From: JAPOQD01 sp964620555
GTDB taxonomy: Bacteria; Pseudomonadota; Gammaproteobacteria; Pseudomonadales; Halieaceae
Assembly (NCBI GenBank): GCA_964620555.1
Contig: CAZUGZ010000043.1
Location: 1-18,764 of the forward strand
DNA: 18,764 bases
Reading direction: 5' to 3'
Shown here in pieces: positions 1 through 7,159 of the stretch; the first letter of the stretch is position 1; each line of letters starts with the position of its first letter. The notes under the pieces are model-generated. The model made no database searches. It worked only from the letters and a program-made list of their open reading frames with translations, and had not been told where the DNA came from. Both the position numbers and the translations under genes were made by a program.

Positions 1-88
1 GCTATCCGGCCCCACCGGCCCGGCGCCGACCTATCTCGACATGTTCCGCCACAACATCGGCGAAATCGCGAAGGCCGTTTTGGACTGA
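1..88 (+). CDS. 3' end of an unidentified gene (partial)
   Basis: The second reading frame is open from the window edge to a TGA at 86-88 and ends in TYLDMFRHNIGEIAKAVLD. Codon third positions in this frame are strongly G/C, as in the core genes here, which favours real coding. I do not recognise the family from 28 residues. A different frame (frame 1) is also open from the edge and continues to 192, so the true gene end is uncertain, and a sequencing or biological frameshift near 85-100 could link the two. The gene would converge on trmB. Confidence 0.35.
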   Translation, partial: LSGPTGPAPTYLDMFRHNIGEIAKAVLD

Positions 89-99
89 GTCGAGACGGG

Positions 100-192
100 C
101 GTGCGGCGGGACGCGGCGATGTGGCAGCGCAGCGCGGTCTGCAGGTCCTGGGCCGGCGCTTCCTGGATTCGGTGGTGGCGGAGTTTTTCTGA
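100..192 (+). other. Possible C-terminal coding tail, HemW-like at best
   Basis: Frame 1 has G/C-rich third positions from about 100 to the TGA at 190-192 and ends in GLQVLGRRFLDSVVAEFF. The pattern G-x-x-F-L-x-S-x(3)-x-F at the extreme C terminus resembles the end of HemW (radical-SAM haem chaperone), a gene found near trmB in some gammaproteobacteria. The upstream part of the same frame (1-80) has poor codon use, so either a frameshift joins it to the frame ending at 88, or the resemblance is chance. It stops 22 bases before the convergent trmB stop. Tentative only. Confidence 0.2.
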
Positions 193-214
193 GGCGGGTT
201 GGCCCGCGTGGGGC

Positions 215-907
215 TCAGCGCCGCTGGAACAGCAGGTCCCTGACCCGGTGCCCGAGGAGCAGGCCGCGTCGTTCGAAGCGGGTCTGCGGACGCGTCGGCG
301 GGCGCGGGCTGTATCGTCCGCTGCCGGCCCGATTGAGGAAGGCGGGTTGCGCGGTCAGCACCGCCAGCATCTGTTCGGCATAGTCTTCCCAATCGGTGCA
401 GAGGTGCAGGTAGCCCCCCGCCTTGATCCGCTGTGCCAGGAGCGCGACAAAACCTGCCTGAATCAGCCGCCGCTTGTGGTGGCGCCGCTTCGGCCAGGGG
501 TCGGGAAAGTAGATCTGCACGCCGTCGAGGCTGGCGTCGGCGAGACATTGACGCAGCACGGTCACCGCGTCGGCACAGTAGATGCGCACATTGGTGGAAC
601 CCTGCCCGGCCAGGCGGTGCAGCAGGCTGCCCACCCCCGGCCGGTGGACCTCCACGCCCAACCAGTTCTTCTCCGGGGCCTGCAGTGCCATCTGTGCCAG
701 GCTGCGGCCCATGCCGAAACCGATTTCCAGGATCAGCGGGGCGTCCCGCCCGAAGACCTGCGCTGCCCGCAGGGGTCCCGCCTCCAGCGACAGGCCCCAG
801 CGGGGCCAGTGCCGCTCCCAGGCGCGTTGCTGGGCGGCGGTCATGCGCCCCTGGCGCAACACGTAACTGCGGATTTCCCGGTGCCGGGGGGAAACGGGGT
901 CGGTCAA
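215..907 (-). CDS. trmB: tRNA (guanine(46)-N7)-methyltransferase TrmB
   Basis: This SAM-dependent enzyme makes m7G46 in the tRNA variable loop. The 230-residue protein has the usual length. It shows the N-terminal RIRSY/RQGRMT-type region (residues 11-22), the SAM-binding motif EIGFGMG (61-67), GVEVHRPG (84-91) and the family signature FPDPWPKRRHHKRR (134-147). The start is a TTG at 905-907: no ATG or GTG gives a family-like N terminus and no clear ribosome binding site is visible. It begins 19 bases after the rpoH stop, so it is probably co-transcribed with rpoH. Its 3' end converges on the plus-strand tail at the left edge. Confidence 0.95.
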   Translation of the reverse strand: MTDPVSPRHREIRSYVLRQGRMTAAQQRAWERHWPRWGLSLEAGPLRAAQVFGRDAPLILEIGFGMGRSLAQMALQAPEKNWLGVEVHRPGVGSLLHRLAGQGSTNVRIYCADAVTVLRQCLADASLDGVQIYFPDPWPKRRHHKRRLIQAGFVALLAQRIKAGGYLHLCTDWEDYAEQMLAVLTAQPAFLNRAGSGRYSPRPPTRPQTRFERRGLLLGHRVRDLLFQRR

Positions 908-926
908 GGGGTGCCGCGAAGGCCGT

Positions 927-1784
927 TCAGGCAGCGATGCCGGCCCGCAGCTTTTTCATGGCATTCTGTTCGAGCTGGCGAATGCGCTCGGCCGAAACAC
1001 CGTACTGATCGGCCAGTTGGTGCAGGGTGGCCTTTTCCTCGTTCAGCCAGCGCTGGGCCAGGATATCCTGGCTGCGCTCGTCGAGTTCCTGCATCAGACC
1101 ATGCAGTTGCCGGGAACTGCTGTCCTGCCAGTCGGACTCTTCCAGCAGGCGGGCCGGGTCCTGGCTCTCGTCCCGCAGGAAATTGGCCGGCGAGGCGGTC
1201 CAGTGCTCGTCATCGCCGGACTCCCCGGGTAAATCGTAGGCCATGTCGTGGGCGGCCAGGCGCTGTTCCATTTGCCGAACTTCGCGGGTCTCGACGCCGA
1301 GATCCTCGGCAACGGCATCGGCTTCCGACTGGGTCAACCAGCCGAGCCTCTTCTTGTGCCCGCGCAGGTTGAAAAACAACTTGCGCTGGGCCTTGGTGGT
1401 GGCCACCTTGACGATGCGCCAATTGCGCAGAATGAACTCGTGCATCTCCGCCTTGATCCAGTGTACGGCAAAGGACACCAGGCGCACGCCGCGCCGCGGG
1501 TCAAAGCGCTTCACCGCCTTCATCAGGCCGATATTGCCCTCCTGGATCAGGTCCGCCTGGGGAAGCCCGTAACCGCTGTAGCTCTTGGCAATGTGTACCA
1601 CGAAACGCAGATGCGACATCACCAACTGGCGGGCGGCATCGAGGTTTTCGTTGTAGAACAGGTCATCGGCCAATTCGCGTTCGCGTTCGGCACTCAAAAC
1701 CGGGATGGCGCTGACCGTCTGCAGGTAGGCCGCCAGGTTGGCGCCCGGTACCAGGGGGTCCACACACTGTAGGCTGGTGTTCAT
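927..1784 (-). CDS. rpoH: RNA polymerase heat-shock sigma factor RpoH (sigma-32)
   Basis: RpoH directs RNA polymerase to chaperone and protease genes. The 285-residue product has region 2 (SHLRFVVHIAKSY, then GYGLPQADLIQEGNIGLMKAV at about 71-91), the RpoH-box QRKLFFNLR at 133-141, and a C-terminal region 4 helix-turn-helix ending VSAERIRQLEQNAMKKLRA. I chose the ATG at 1784 over an in-frame TTG at 1796 because GGAG lies six bases before the ATG, and this places the RpoH-box within one residue of its E. coli position. The gene has its own promoter with a CIRCE-like operator and a leader of only about 17 bases. trmB follows by 19 bases. TBDR1, not ftsX, lies immediately upstream. Confidence 0.97.
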   Translation of the reverse strand: MNTSLQCVDPLVPGANLAAYLQTVSAIPVLSAERERELADDLFYNENLDAARQLVMSHLRFVVHIAKSYSGYGLPQADLIQEGNIGLMKAVKRFDPRRGVRLVSFAVHWIKAEMHEFILRNWRIVKVATTKAQRKLFFNLRGHKKRLGWLTQSEADAVAEDLGVETREVRQMEQRLAAHDMAYDLPGESGDDEHWTASPANFLRDESQDPARLLEESDWQDSSSRQLHGLMQELDERSQDILAQRWLNEEKATLHQLADQYGVSAERIRQLEQNAMKKLRAGIAA

Positions 1785-1807
1785 GGCCGTCTCCAAAATC
1801 AGTGCCT

Positions 1808-1837
1808 ATTGTAGCACTCTTGTGCTTAGAGTGCCAA
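1808..1837 (-). promoter_or_regulatory. Sigma70-type promoter of rpoH
   Basis: On the minus strand, TTGGCA (1837-1832) and TACAAT (1813-1808) are separated by 18 bases. These are near-consensus -35 and -10 hexamers. Transcription should start near 1801, leaving a leader of about 17 bases before the ATG at 1784. The promoter lies just downstream of the TBDR1 terminator, so rpoH is expected to be transcribed separately from the receptor gene. Confidence 0.7.
1811..1837 (-). promoter_or_regulatory. CIRCE-like HrcA operator in the rpoH promoter
   Basis: The minus strand reads TTGGCACTC-N9-GAGTGCTAC. The CIRCE consensus bound by the heat-shock repressor HrcA is TTAGCACTC-N9-GAGTGCTAA; 16 of 18 arm positions match and the nine-base spacer is exact. 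The inner arms GCACTC/GAGTGC are perfect inverted repeats. The element starts with the -35 hexamer and ends inside the -10 hexamer, the classical position for repression. Binding by HrcA is inferred: no hrcA gene is in this window. Confidence 0.75.
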
Positions 1838-1841
1838 TTGC

Positions 1842-1873
1842 AAAAAAGTTCCCGGGTTTGCGACCGACCCGGA
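1842..1873 (-). terminator. Rho-independent terminator after TBDR1
   Basis: Read on the minus strand, a CCGGGT/ACCCGG stem (1872-1867 with 1857-1852) with a nine-base loop is followed by GAAC and a run of six T (1847-1842). It lies 60-90 bases after the TBDR1 stop and directly before the rpoH -35, so it would insulate rpoH from receptor transcription. Confidence 0.55.
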
Positions 1874-1929
1874 GGCCCGGGGAAATGCAGTACACGCCCT
1901 CCCATTCGCGAGCCGGCCCCCGAACTCAC

Positions 1930-4287
1930 TCAGAAGTTGTAGCGCGCAGACATCCCGTAGGAGCGCTCCCGCAGTACATTCTGGTTGGTATAGGAACCAC
2001 CGGAACCGGCGATATCAAACTGGTCGGGGCCTCGCTGCCAGATGACTTCGTCCTCGTCCAGCAGGTTTTTCACCCACACGTTCAGGTCCCACTTGCGGTC
2101 CGCGCTGCGCAGACCGAGGAACAGGTACACCATGTCGAAGGACTCGAACTCGTCGGCGACGCCGCCGAGCCCGGCGGAGGCATCCGTGTTATCGCGTTCT
2201 CCGGTGTGCTTGTACAGGCCACGCAGGTACAGTTCGTTGTCGTCGACGGGAATGTGGTACTCGGAGTGCAGGCTGAACGACCATTCGGGCTCGCCGCCGA
2301 TATTCTCCCCGTCGACATCGCAGCGGCCAAGGACCTCGCCGGGCTCGCGATCATTACAGGGGGCCTGGGTACCGTCCCACTCGGCCTTCAGATAGCTCAG
2401 ACTGCCGCCGGCTTTCCAGCTTTCCGTGAGCAGTGCCTGGCCTTCGAACTCCACACCCATGACCACGGCATCGCCGTTGAACACGATACCGCCCGGCAGC
2501 GTGGCCACGACCGCGCCGGTGGCCGCATTGGCCAGTTGCAGGTTGCGCACAAAGCCCAGGTAACCATCGTACTCCTGGTAGTATACGGCGCCGTTCAGGG
2601 TTGCCCGCCCGTCCAGGAAGCGGCTCTTGAATCCCACTTCAATGGAATCACTCGTCTCCTCATCGTAGGTCACATCCGCTATGCCGTTGGGAAAGAGTCC
2701 GATCCCGGGGTCGGGGTTGATGGAGACCCCCGAGGCACGGTAGCCACGGTTGTAACCGGCGTATACCGAGGTGTCTTCGGTGGCGTCCCAGCGCAGGGTC
2801 AGGGACCCGGAGAACGCATCCTCTTCGCTTTCCGCGTAGTCGTCGGGAATGGCGTAAAACGGGAACCGCGCCATCGAACCGACGTCGACAACCCCCACCC
2901 ACAGCGGATTGGAACCAGCCGCTACATAGGTCAGGCCACCATAGGTCAGATCGGCTCGGCGGGACCGTTCATAATCCGTGTAGCGCAGGCCGAACTCCAG
3001 CGTGAGGGTATCGCTGAGGTACAGGCTGTTTGCGGTAAACAGACTCCACTGCTTGGAATCCACCGGGATCGAACCGTCGGTCGCCAGGGAGAGAGACACG
3101 CCATTCGGCGGGCCCCCGGCGATAATCACCGGTGTATTGGTCGTGAAAATGGTGTCCGTCTGGCGATCCTGGTAATAGGCGCCCACCATGTAGTCCCAGA
3201 AGTCGTTGCCCAGTGAAGCCAGGCGAAGTTCCTGCACGACGTCATCGAACTCGGTGTAGGAGAGCTGGGTGGAAGTCGCTGCCGGATCCGGGAAATACCC
3301 GGCGCGGTCCCGCTGCTCCCAGTGATTTTTCTCGGTGGTGTAATAACCGGTTACCGAGCTCAATTGCAGGTTTTCGCCGATATCCCAATTGAAACTGAGG
3401 TTGTAGAGGTCGTAGGTGAAGTCACCCGGATTGTCGGTACGCCCCAGGCCCTCGCGGTCGGTGGGCACCAGCGTCGGGCCCCGGCCCTGGTTGTCGGAAC
3501 CCGCCAGGCTGGCCGGGTTTTCGTATTCGCGGTCGAAGTACTGGTAGACAAAGGTCGCATCCAGGGCATCCGAGACCTGCCAGAGGGCGGTGAGTCGAGC
3601 CGACACCGCGTCCCGGTTGGAGGAGGTGCCGGTCTGCACGTTCTCGATGCCGCCGAGATCCTCCTCGTCGTACACCACGGCCGCGCGCACCGCGAACTGA
3701 CCTTCAACCAGGGGAGCGCCGTAGGCCACCTGGGTGTTGAGCACGTCCGCTTCGCCGGCAATTACCTGGACGAAACCGTCGGCCTCATGGAGATCGGGCT
3801 TGCGGGTAATGACGTTGACGGCACCGCCCGGTGAGGTGCGCCCCTGCAGAGTGCCCTGGGGACCGCGCAGAATCTCGATTCGTTCGAGGTCATAGAGCTG
3901 ACTGAACGCCACATCGGTACTGGTCACCATATCGTTCCAGTACACATCCACCGTGCTTTCAGCGCCGGCTTCCGGGTCCACGGCAACGCCGCGCATGGCG
4001 ATGGTGGAAGTCCTGGCGTTGGGTGTCCCCAGGCTCAAGCCCGCCGTCTGGTTTTCCAGTTCGGCGAAGGTCAGGGTAGAGAATTCATCCAGGGCCTCTC
4101 CGCCGACGACGTTCACCGTGCCCGCAATGTCCTGCACCGAAGCCTCGCGCTTGGTGGCGGTGACCACGACCTCTTCCAGCACCAGGCCCTGCCCCATCGC
4201 GGGCACCGCCAGAGCCGTCATCGCGGTCAGGGTCGTGGCAATCAGCATTTTGCGCACTGAAAGTTCATTCGCTCTTGCATTTTTCAT
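1930..4287 (-). CDS. TonB-dependent outer-membrane receptor (TBDR1)
   Basis: This is a complete 785-residue TonB-dependent receptor for energised uptake across the outer membrane; the substrate cannot be read from sequence. It has a signal peptide (about 1-32, ...ALAVPAMGQ), the TonB box LEEVVVTATKR (37-47), a plug domain with LERIEILRGPQGTLQGRTSPGGAVNVITRKP, a long beta-barrel and a C-terminal RYNF ending in the phenylalanine typical of outer-membrane proteins. The ATG at 4287 is chosen because GAGGTGA lies just before it and a signal peptide follows; the open frame runs further to 4383 without signal-like sequence. G+C and codon use match the core genes, so transfer into this lineage, if any, is old. 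It sits between ftsX and rpoH, genes that are adjacent in many relatives, and has its own promoter candidate and terminator. Confidence 0.92.
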   Translation of the reverse strand: MKNARANELSVRKMLIATTLTAMTALAVPAMGQGLVLEEVVVTATKREASVQDIAGTVNVVGGEALDEFSTLTFAELENQTAGLSLGTPNARTSTIAMRGVAVDPEAGAESTVDVYWNDMVTSTDVAFSQLYDLERIEILRGPQGTLQGRTSPGGAVNVITRKPDLHEADGFVQVIAGEADVLNTQVAYGAPLVEGQFAVRAAVVYDEEDLGGIENVQTGTSSNRDAVSARLTALWQVSDALDATFVYQYFDREYENPASLAGSDNQGRGPTLVPTDREGLGRTDNPGDFTYDLYNLSFNWDIGENLQLSSVTGYYTTEKNHWEQRDRAGYFPDPAATSTQLSYTEFDDVVQELRLASLGNDFWDYMVGAYYQDRQTDTIFTTNTPVIIAGGPPNGVSLSLATDGSIPVDSKQWSLFTANSLYLSDTLTLEFGLRYTDYERSRRADLTYGGLTYVAAGSNPLWVGVVDVGSMARFPFYAIPDDYAESEEDAFSGSLTLRWDATEDTSVYAGYNRGYRASGVSINPDPGIGLFPNGIADVTYDEETSDSIEVGFKSRFLDGRATLNGAVYYQEYDGYLGFVRNLQLANAATGAVVATLPGGIVFNGDAVVMGVEFEGQALLTESWKAGGSLSYLKAEWDGTQAPCNDREPGEVLGRCDVDGENIGGEPEWSFSLHSEYHIPVDDNELYLRGLYKHTGERDNTDASAGLGGVADEFESFDMVYLFLGLRSADRKWDLNVWVKNLLDEDEVIWQRGPDQFDIAGSGGSYTNQNVLRERSYGMSARYNF

Positions 4288-4348
4288 GGCTTTCACCTCA
4301 TGGTTGCCAAGCCTGCCGCGGTGGCGGTAGTTAGCTAATTGGGATGGT

Positions 4349-4376
4349 ATGATAGTGGTTTTCCCCCTGTGCGCAA
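4349..4376 (-). promoter_or_regulatory. Candidate promoter of TBDR1
   Basis: On the minus strand TTGCGC (4376-4371) and TATCAT (4354-4349) are 16 bases apart, about 60 bases upstream of the chosen TBDR1 start. The hexamers are imperfect, but they lie in the only intergenic stretch available to the gene. The -35 overlaps a palindrome. Confidence 0.35.
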
Positions 4377-4388
4377 TGACCATTGCGC
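4371..4388. promoter_or_regulatory. Perfect palindrome, candidate operator
   Basis: GCGCAATG-AC-CATTGCGC is an inverted repeat with 8-bp arms and a two-base centre. It has no following T-run, so it is not a normal terminator for ftsX. Its overlap with the candidate -35 of TBDR1 suits a dimeric repressor site, for example of a TetR- or MarR-type regulator, but no regulator gene is next to it. Confidence 0.4.
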
Positions 4389-4416
4389 CGGAGCCCCGCT
4401 GCGAACGGCGGGCCGC

Positions 4417-5391
4417 TCAGCGAGGTTGAATCCCGGCGAGATGCCGGGCCAGGGCCAGCCAGCTGCCGGCCAGGCCAAGAGCGCTGCCCACCAGCAGCAG
4501 GGGCAGCCCGGTCCTCCAGTCGCCGTGCAACCCCGGCGCCGCGAACTCGACCTGGTAGGCCAGGGCCAGGGCCTGCAGGGGTTCCGCAATCAGCCACCCG
4601 GCCGCGGCGACGATGAGCCAGGCGGTCAGCGCACCGCCCAGGCCGTAACCGAGACCGGTGTACAGAAAGGGCCGCCGCACGTAGGCATCGCTGCCCCCGA
4701 CCAGCTTGATGATGAGAATCTCGTCGCGCCGGCTCTCGATGATCAGGCGGATGGAGTTGCCCACCACCAGCAGTACCCCCAGGCCCAGCAGGCCGCCGAT
4801 GACCATCACCAGCCGCTCGCCGAGCCGCAATATCGAATTCAGGCGCTGCACCCAGGCCATATCCAGCACCACCCGCTCGACCCCGGGCAAGGCCCCCAGT
4901 GCCGACTGCAGGTCCGCCGCCGCGCGGTCCGCGGGGAATGCCGCGGGCGACACCAGGATCAGGTTGGGCAGGGGGTTGGCATCCAGGTGGTCCAGCAGGT
5001 CGCCGAGCCCCAGCATCTGCTCGAATTCCTGGAGCGCCTGGCGCGGGGTAACCAGGCGGGTAGCGGCCACGTCCGGGCGTTGCGCCAGGGTCTGCAGCAG
5101 CTCCCGGACCTCGGCTGGGGGCAGTTGCATTTCCAGAAACAGGGACAATTGTACGGGGCCGTCCAGCCGGTCGACCAGATCGCGAGCGTCGTCCAGCACC
5201 AGCAGCAGGCCCACCGGCAGGGCCAGGGCAATGCCGATCACCAGCCAACCCATGATGCTGGACAGGGGGCTGTGCAACAGCCGCCGCAGGCTGTCGCGCG
5301 CGCAGGCCAGGTGATGGGACAACCAGGCCCGCAGCGGGTTCGAGCGATAGGGCCGGGACTTGCGGCCGGCCGCTGTGCCGGTGCCGGCCAT
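4417..5391 (-). CDS. ftsX: Cell-division ABC transporter-like permease FtsX
   Basis: FtsX is the inner-membrane partner of FtsE; the complex controls septal peptidoglycan hydrolases through EnvC-type activators. The 324-residue protein has the family layout: a basic cytoplasmic N terminus, a first membrane helix (about 46-67), a large periplasmic domain (about 70-190), then three more helices (about 194-214, 245-268, 295-316). The conserved RRDEILIIKLVGGSDAYVRRPFLYTG lies at 221-246. The ATG shares one base with the ftsE stop (TGATG), so the two are translationally coupled. It is followed not by rpoH but by the TBDR1 promoter region. Confidence 0.95.
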   Translation of the reverse strand: MAGTGTAAGRKSRPYRSNPLRAWLSHHLACARDSLRRLLHSPLSSIMGWLVIGIALALPVGLLLVLDDARDLVDRLDGPVQLSLFLEMQLPPAEVRELLQTLAQRPDVAATRLVTPRQALQEFEQMLGLGDLLDHLDANPLPNLILVSPAAFPADRAAADLQSALGALPGVERVVLDMAWVQRLNSILRLGERLVMVIGGLLGLGVLLVVGNSIRLIIESRRDEILIIKLVGGSDAYVRRPFLYTGLGYGLGGALTAWLIVAAAGWLIAEPLQALALAYQVEFAAPGLHGDWRTGLPLLLVGSALGLAGSWLALARHLAGIQPR

Positions 5392-6059
5392 CAGGATTGA
5401 CCGGCGCCGGTGATCATGCGTCCGTCCCAGAGGGTGATGATGCGGTGTTGCATGCGCGAGATCAGCGGCAGGTCGTGGCTGGCGATCAACACGGTGACCC
5501 CCGCCCGATTGAACCGTTGAAACAGATTCATGATTTCGGTGGACAGCGCCGGATCCAGGTTGCCGGTGGGTTCGTCGGCCAACAGCAGGCGCGGTTTGTT
5601 GACCACGGCGCGGGCGATACCCACCCGCTGCTGTTCACCTCCGGACAGGGTGATCGGCAGATCCCGCTCCCGCGCCAGCAGGCCCACCATTTCCAGTGCC
5701 GCCCGCACGCGCCGCTTCAGTTCGCGCTGGGGATAACCGGCGATGCGCAGGGGCAGGGCGATATTTTCAAAGATGGAGCGGTCAAACAGCAGTTGATGGT
5801 CCTGAAAGACCACGCCGATGTCCCGGCGCAGGCGGGGTATCCGGCGCGCCGCAAGCCCCGTCAGCGGAACTCCGTTGACCTCGATGCGGCCGCGGCTGGG
5901 CCGCTCCATCAGCATGATGAGCTTGAGCAGGGTGCTCTTGCCGGCGCCGCTGTGGCCGGTGAGGAACACCAGTTCCCCGTCTTCCACACGAAAACTGACC
6001 TCCTTCAGGGCGGTGGCGCCCTGGGGATAGCGCTTGGATACCCGCTCGAAGCTGATCAC
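5391..6059 (-). CDS. ftsE: Cell-division ATP-binding protein FtsE
   Basis: This is the ATPase of the FtsEX divisome complex. The 222-residue length is typical. Walker A GHSGAGKST is at 35-43, the Q-loop glutamine in VFQDHQLL at about 86, the ABC signature LSGGEQQR at 138-145, and Walker B LLLADEP at 158-164 with the D-loop NLD after it. The GTG start overlaps the ftsY stop as GTGA, and the stop overlaps the ftsX start. ftsY-ftsE-ftsX therefore form one tightly coupled minus-strand operon. Confidence 0.97.
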   Translation of the reverse strand: MISFERVSKRYPQGATALKEVSFRVEDGELVFLTGHSGAGKSTLLKLIMLMERPSRGRIEVNGVPLTGLAARRIPRLRRDIGVVFQDHQLLFDRSIFENIALPLRIAGYPQRELKRRVRAALEMVGLLARERDLPITLSGGEQQRVGIARAVVNKPRLLLADEPTGNLDPALSTEIMNLFQRFNRAGVTVLIASHDLPLISRMQHRIITLWDGRMITGAGQS

Positions 6060-7084
6060 CGGGCACCGCCCTGGCCGGCGCCGGGTGGGAACAGGGCCCG
6101 GACAAAATCGCCGGCGACGAAGGGGCGCAGGTCGGTGGCGCCTTCCCCCACGCCGATGAAACGAATGGGCAAGCCGAGCTGGCTGGCGATGGCGAAGATC
6201 ACGCCCCCCCTGGCGGTGCCGTCGAGTTTGGTCAGGGTGATGCCGGTAACCCCCACCGCCTGCTGGAATTGGCTGGCCTGGGTCAAGGCGTTCTGGCCGG
6301 TGCCCGCGTCCAGCACCAGCATCACTTCGTGGGGCGCCGAGTCGTCCAGCCTGCCGACTACCCGAACCACCTTTTTCAGTTCTTCCATCAACAGGTCCTG
6401 GTTGTGCAGGCGGCCGGCCGTATCCGCAATCAGCACATCCACCCCGCGGGCGCGGGCGGCCTGCAGGGCATCGAAAATCACCGCGGCACTGTCGGCGCCG
6501 CGCTGCTGGGCCACCACCGGCACCCCGTTGCGCTCACCCCAAACCTGCAACTGTTCCACCGCGGCGGCGCGAAAGGTATCGCCGGCCGCCAACATCACGG
6601 ACTTACCCTGGGACTGCAACCACTGCGCCAGCTTGCCGATGGTGGTGGTCTTGCCGACCCCGTTGACACCCACCAGCAGGATGACGAACGGCAGCGGCCC
6701 GGCGGCGACCTGCAGGGGTTGTTCACAGGCGCTGAGCAATTCGCCCAACTCCTCCTGCAGGGCGCGGTAGAGCGCCTCGGCATCCGCCAATTCGCGACGG
6801 GAGACGCGCTCGGCCAGGCGGCTGATGATGACTTCGGTGGCGCCGACGCCGACATCCGCGCCCAGCAGCAGGGATTCCATCTCTTCCAGCAATTCCGCGT
6901 CGACCTGCTTGCGACCGAGCAACAGGCTGCCGACACCGCTGGCGAACTGTTCACTGCTGCGACTCAGACCGCGCTGCAACCGGCCCAGCCATTGCTCCTG
7001 CCCGTTTTGCTGCTCGGTCGCGGGGGGCGGGGCCACGGCGGGGCCGGAGTCGCGGGGCTGTTTGTTGCGCTGAAAGAATTTCAT
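6056..7084 (-). CDS. ftsY: Signal recognition particle receptor FtsY
   Basis: This GTPase docks SRP-ribosome complexes at the inner membrane. The 342-residue protein has the NG domain: GVNGVGKTTT (G1, 139-148), DTFRAAA (169-175), DTAGR (221-225), TKLDGTARGG (285-294). The region before the N domain is only about 40-50 residues long and proline/glutamine-rich. It lacks the long acidic A domain of E. coli FtsY (497 residues), as is common outside enterobacteria. The ATG at 7084 is 75 bases from the divergent rsmD, so the two share a short promoter region. Confidence 0.97.
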   Translation of the reverse strand: MKFFQRNKQPRDSGPAVAPPPATEQQNGQEQWLGRLQRGLSRSSEQFASGVGSLLLGRKQVDAELLEEMESLLLGADVGVGATEVIISRLAERVSRRELADAEALYRALQEELGELLSACEQPLQVAAGPLPFVILLVGVNGVGKTTTIGKLAQWLQSQGKSVMLAAGDTFRAAAVEQLQVWGERNGVPVVAQQRGADSAAVIFDALQAARARGVDVLIADTAGRLHNQDLLMEELKKVVRVVGRLDDSAPHEVMLVLDAGTGQNALTQASQFQQAVGVTGITLTKLDGTARGGVIFAIASQLGLPIRFIGVGEGATDLRPFVAGDFVRALFPPGAGQGGAR

Positions 7085-7159
7085 GTCGGTGGCAGAATGG
7101 ACGGGCGTATCCTATCACAGCAAGGGGCGGTCCCCGGGCTCGAAAGAGGAGGAGAACCA

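Noticed and set aside
101..1372. Long plus-strand open frame of 423 codons
   Set aside because: It is antisense to trmB and rpoH, has arginine/alanine/proline-rich composition typical of shadow frames in high-G+C DNA, and shows no family motif.
1785..1807. RNA thermometer in the rpoH leader
   Set aside because: The predicted leader is only about 17 bases, too short for a leader thermometer; one formed with the coding region cannot be judged by eye.
1738..3216. 492-codon plus-strand frame
   Set aside because: It lies antisense to TBDR1, whose signal peptide, TonB box and plug motifs are clear. It starts inside rpoH and has no recognisable domain.
4331..5248. 305-codon minus-strand frame over ftsX
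   Set aside because: It is the +1 shadow of ftsX, rich in Gly/Ala/Arg/Pro, while ftsX has the right motifs and overlaps ftsE precisely.
5397..6770. 457-codon plus-strand frame
   Set aside because: It is antisense to ftsE and ftsY, with low-complexity shadow composition.
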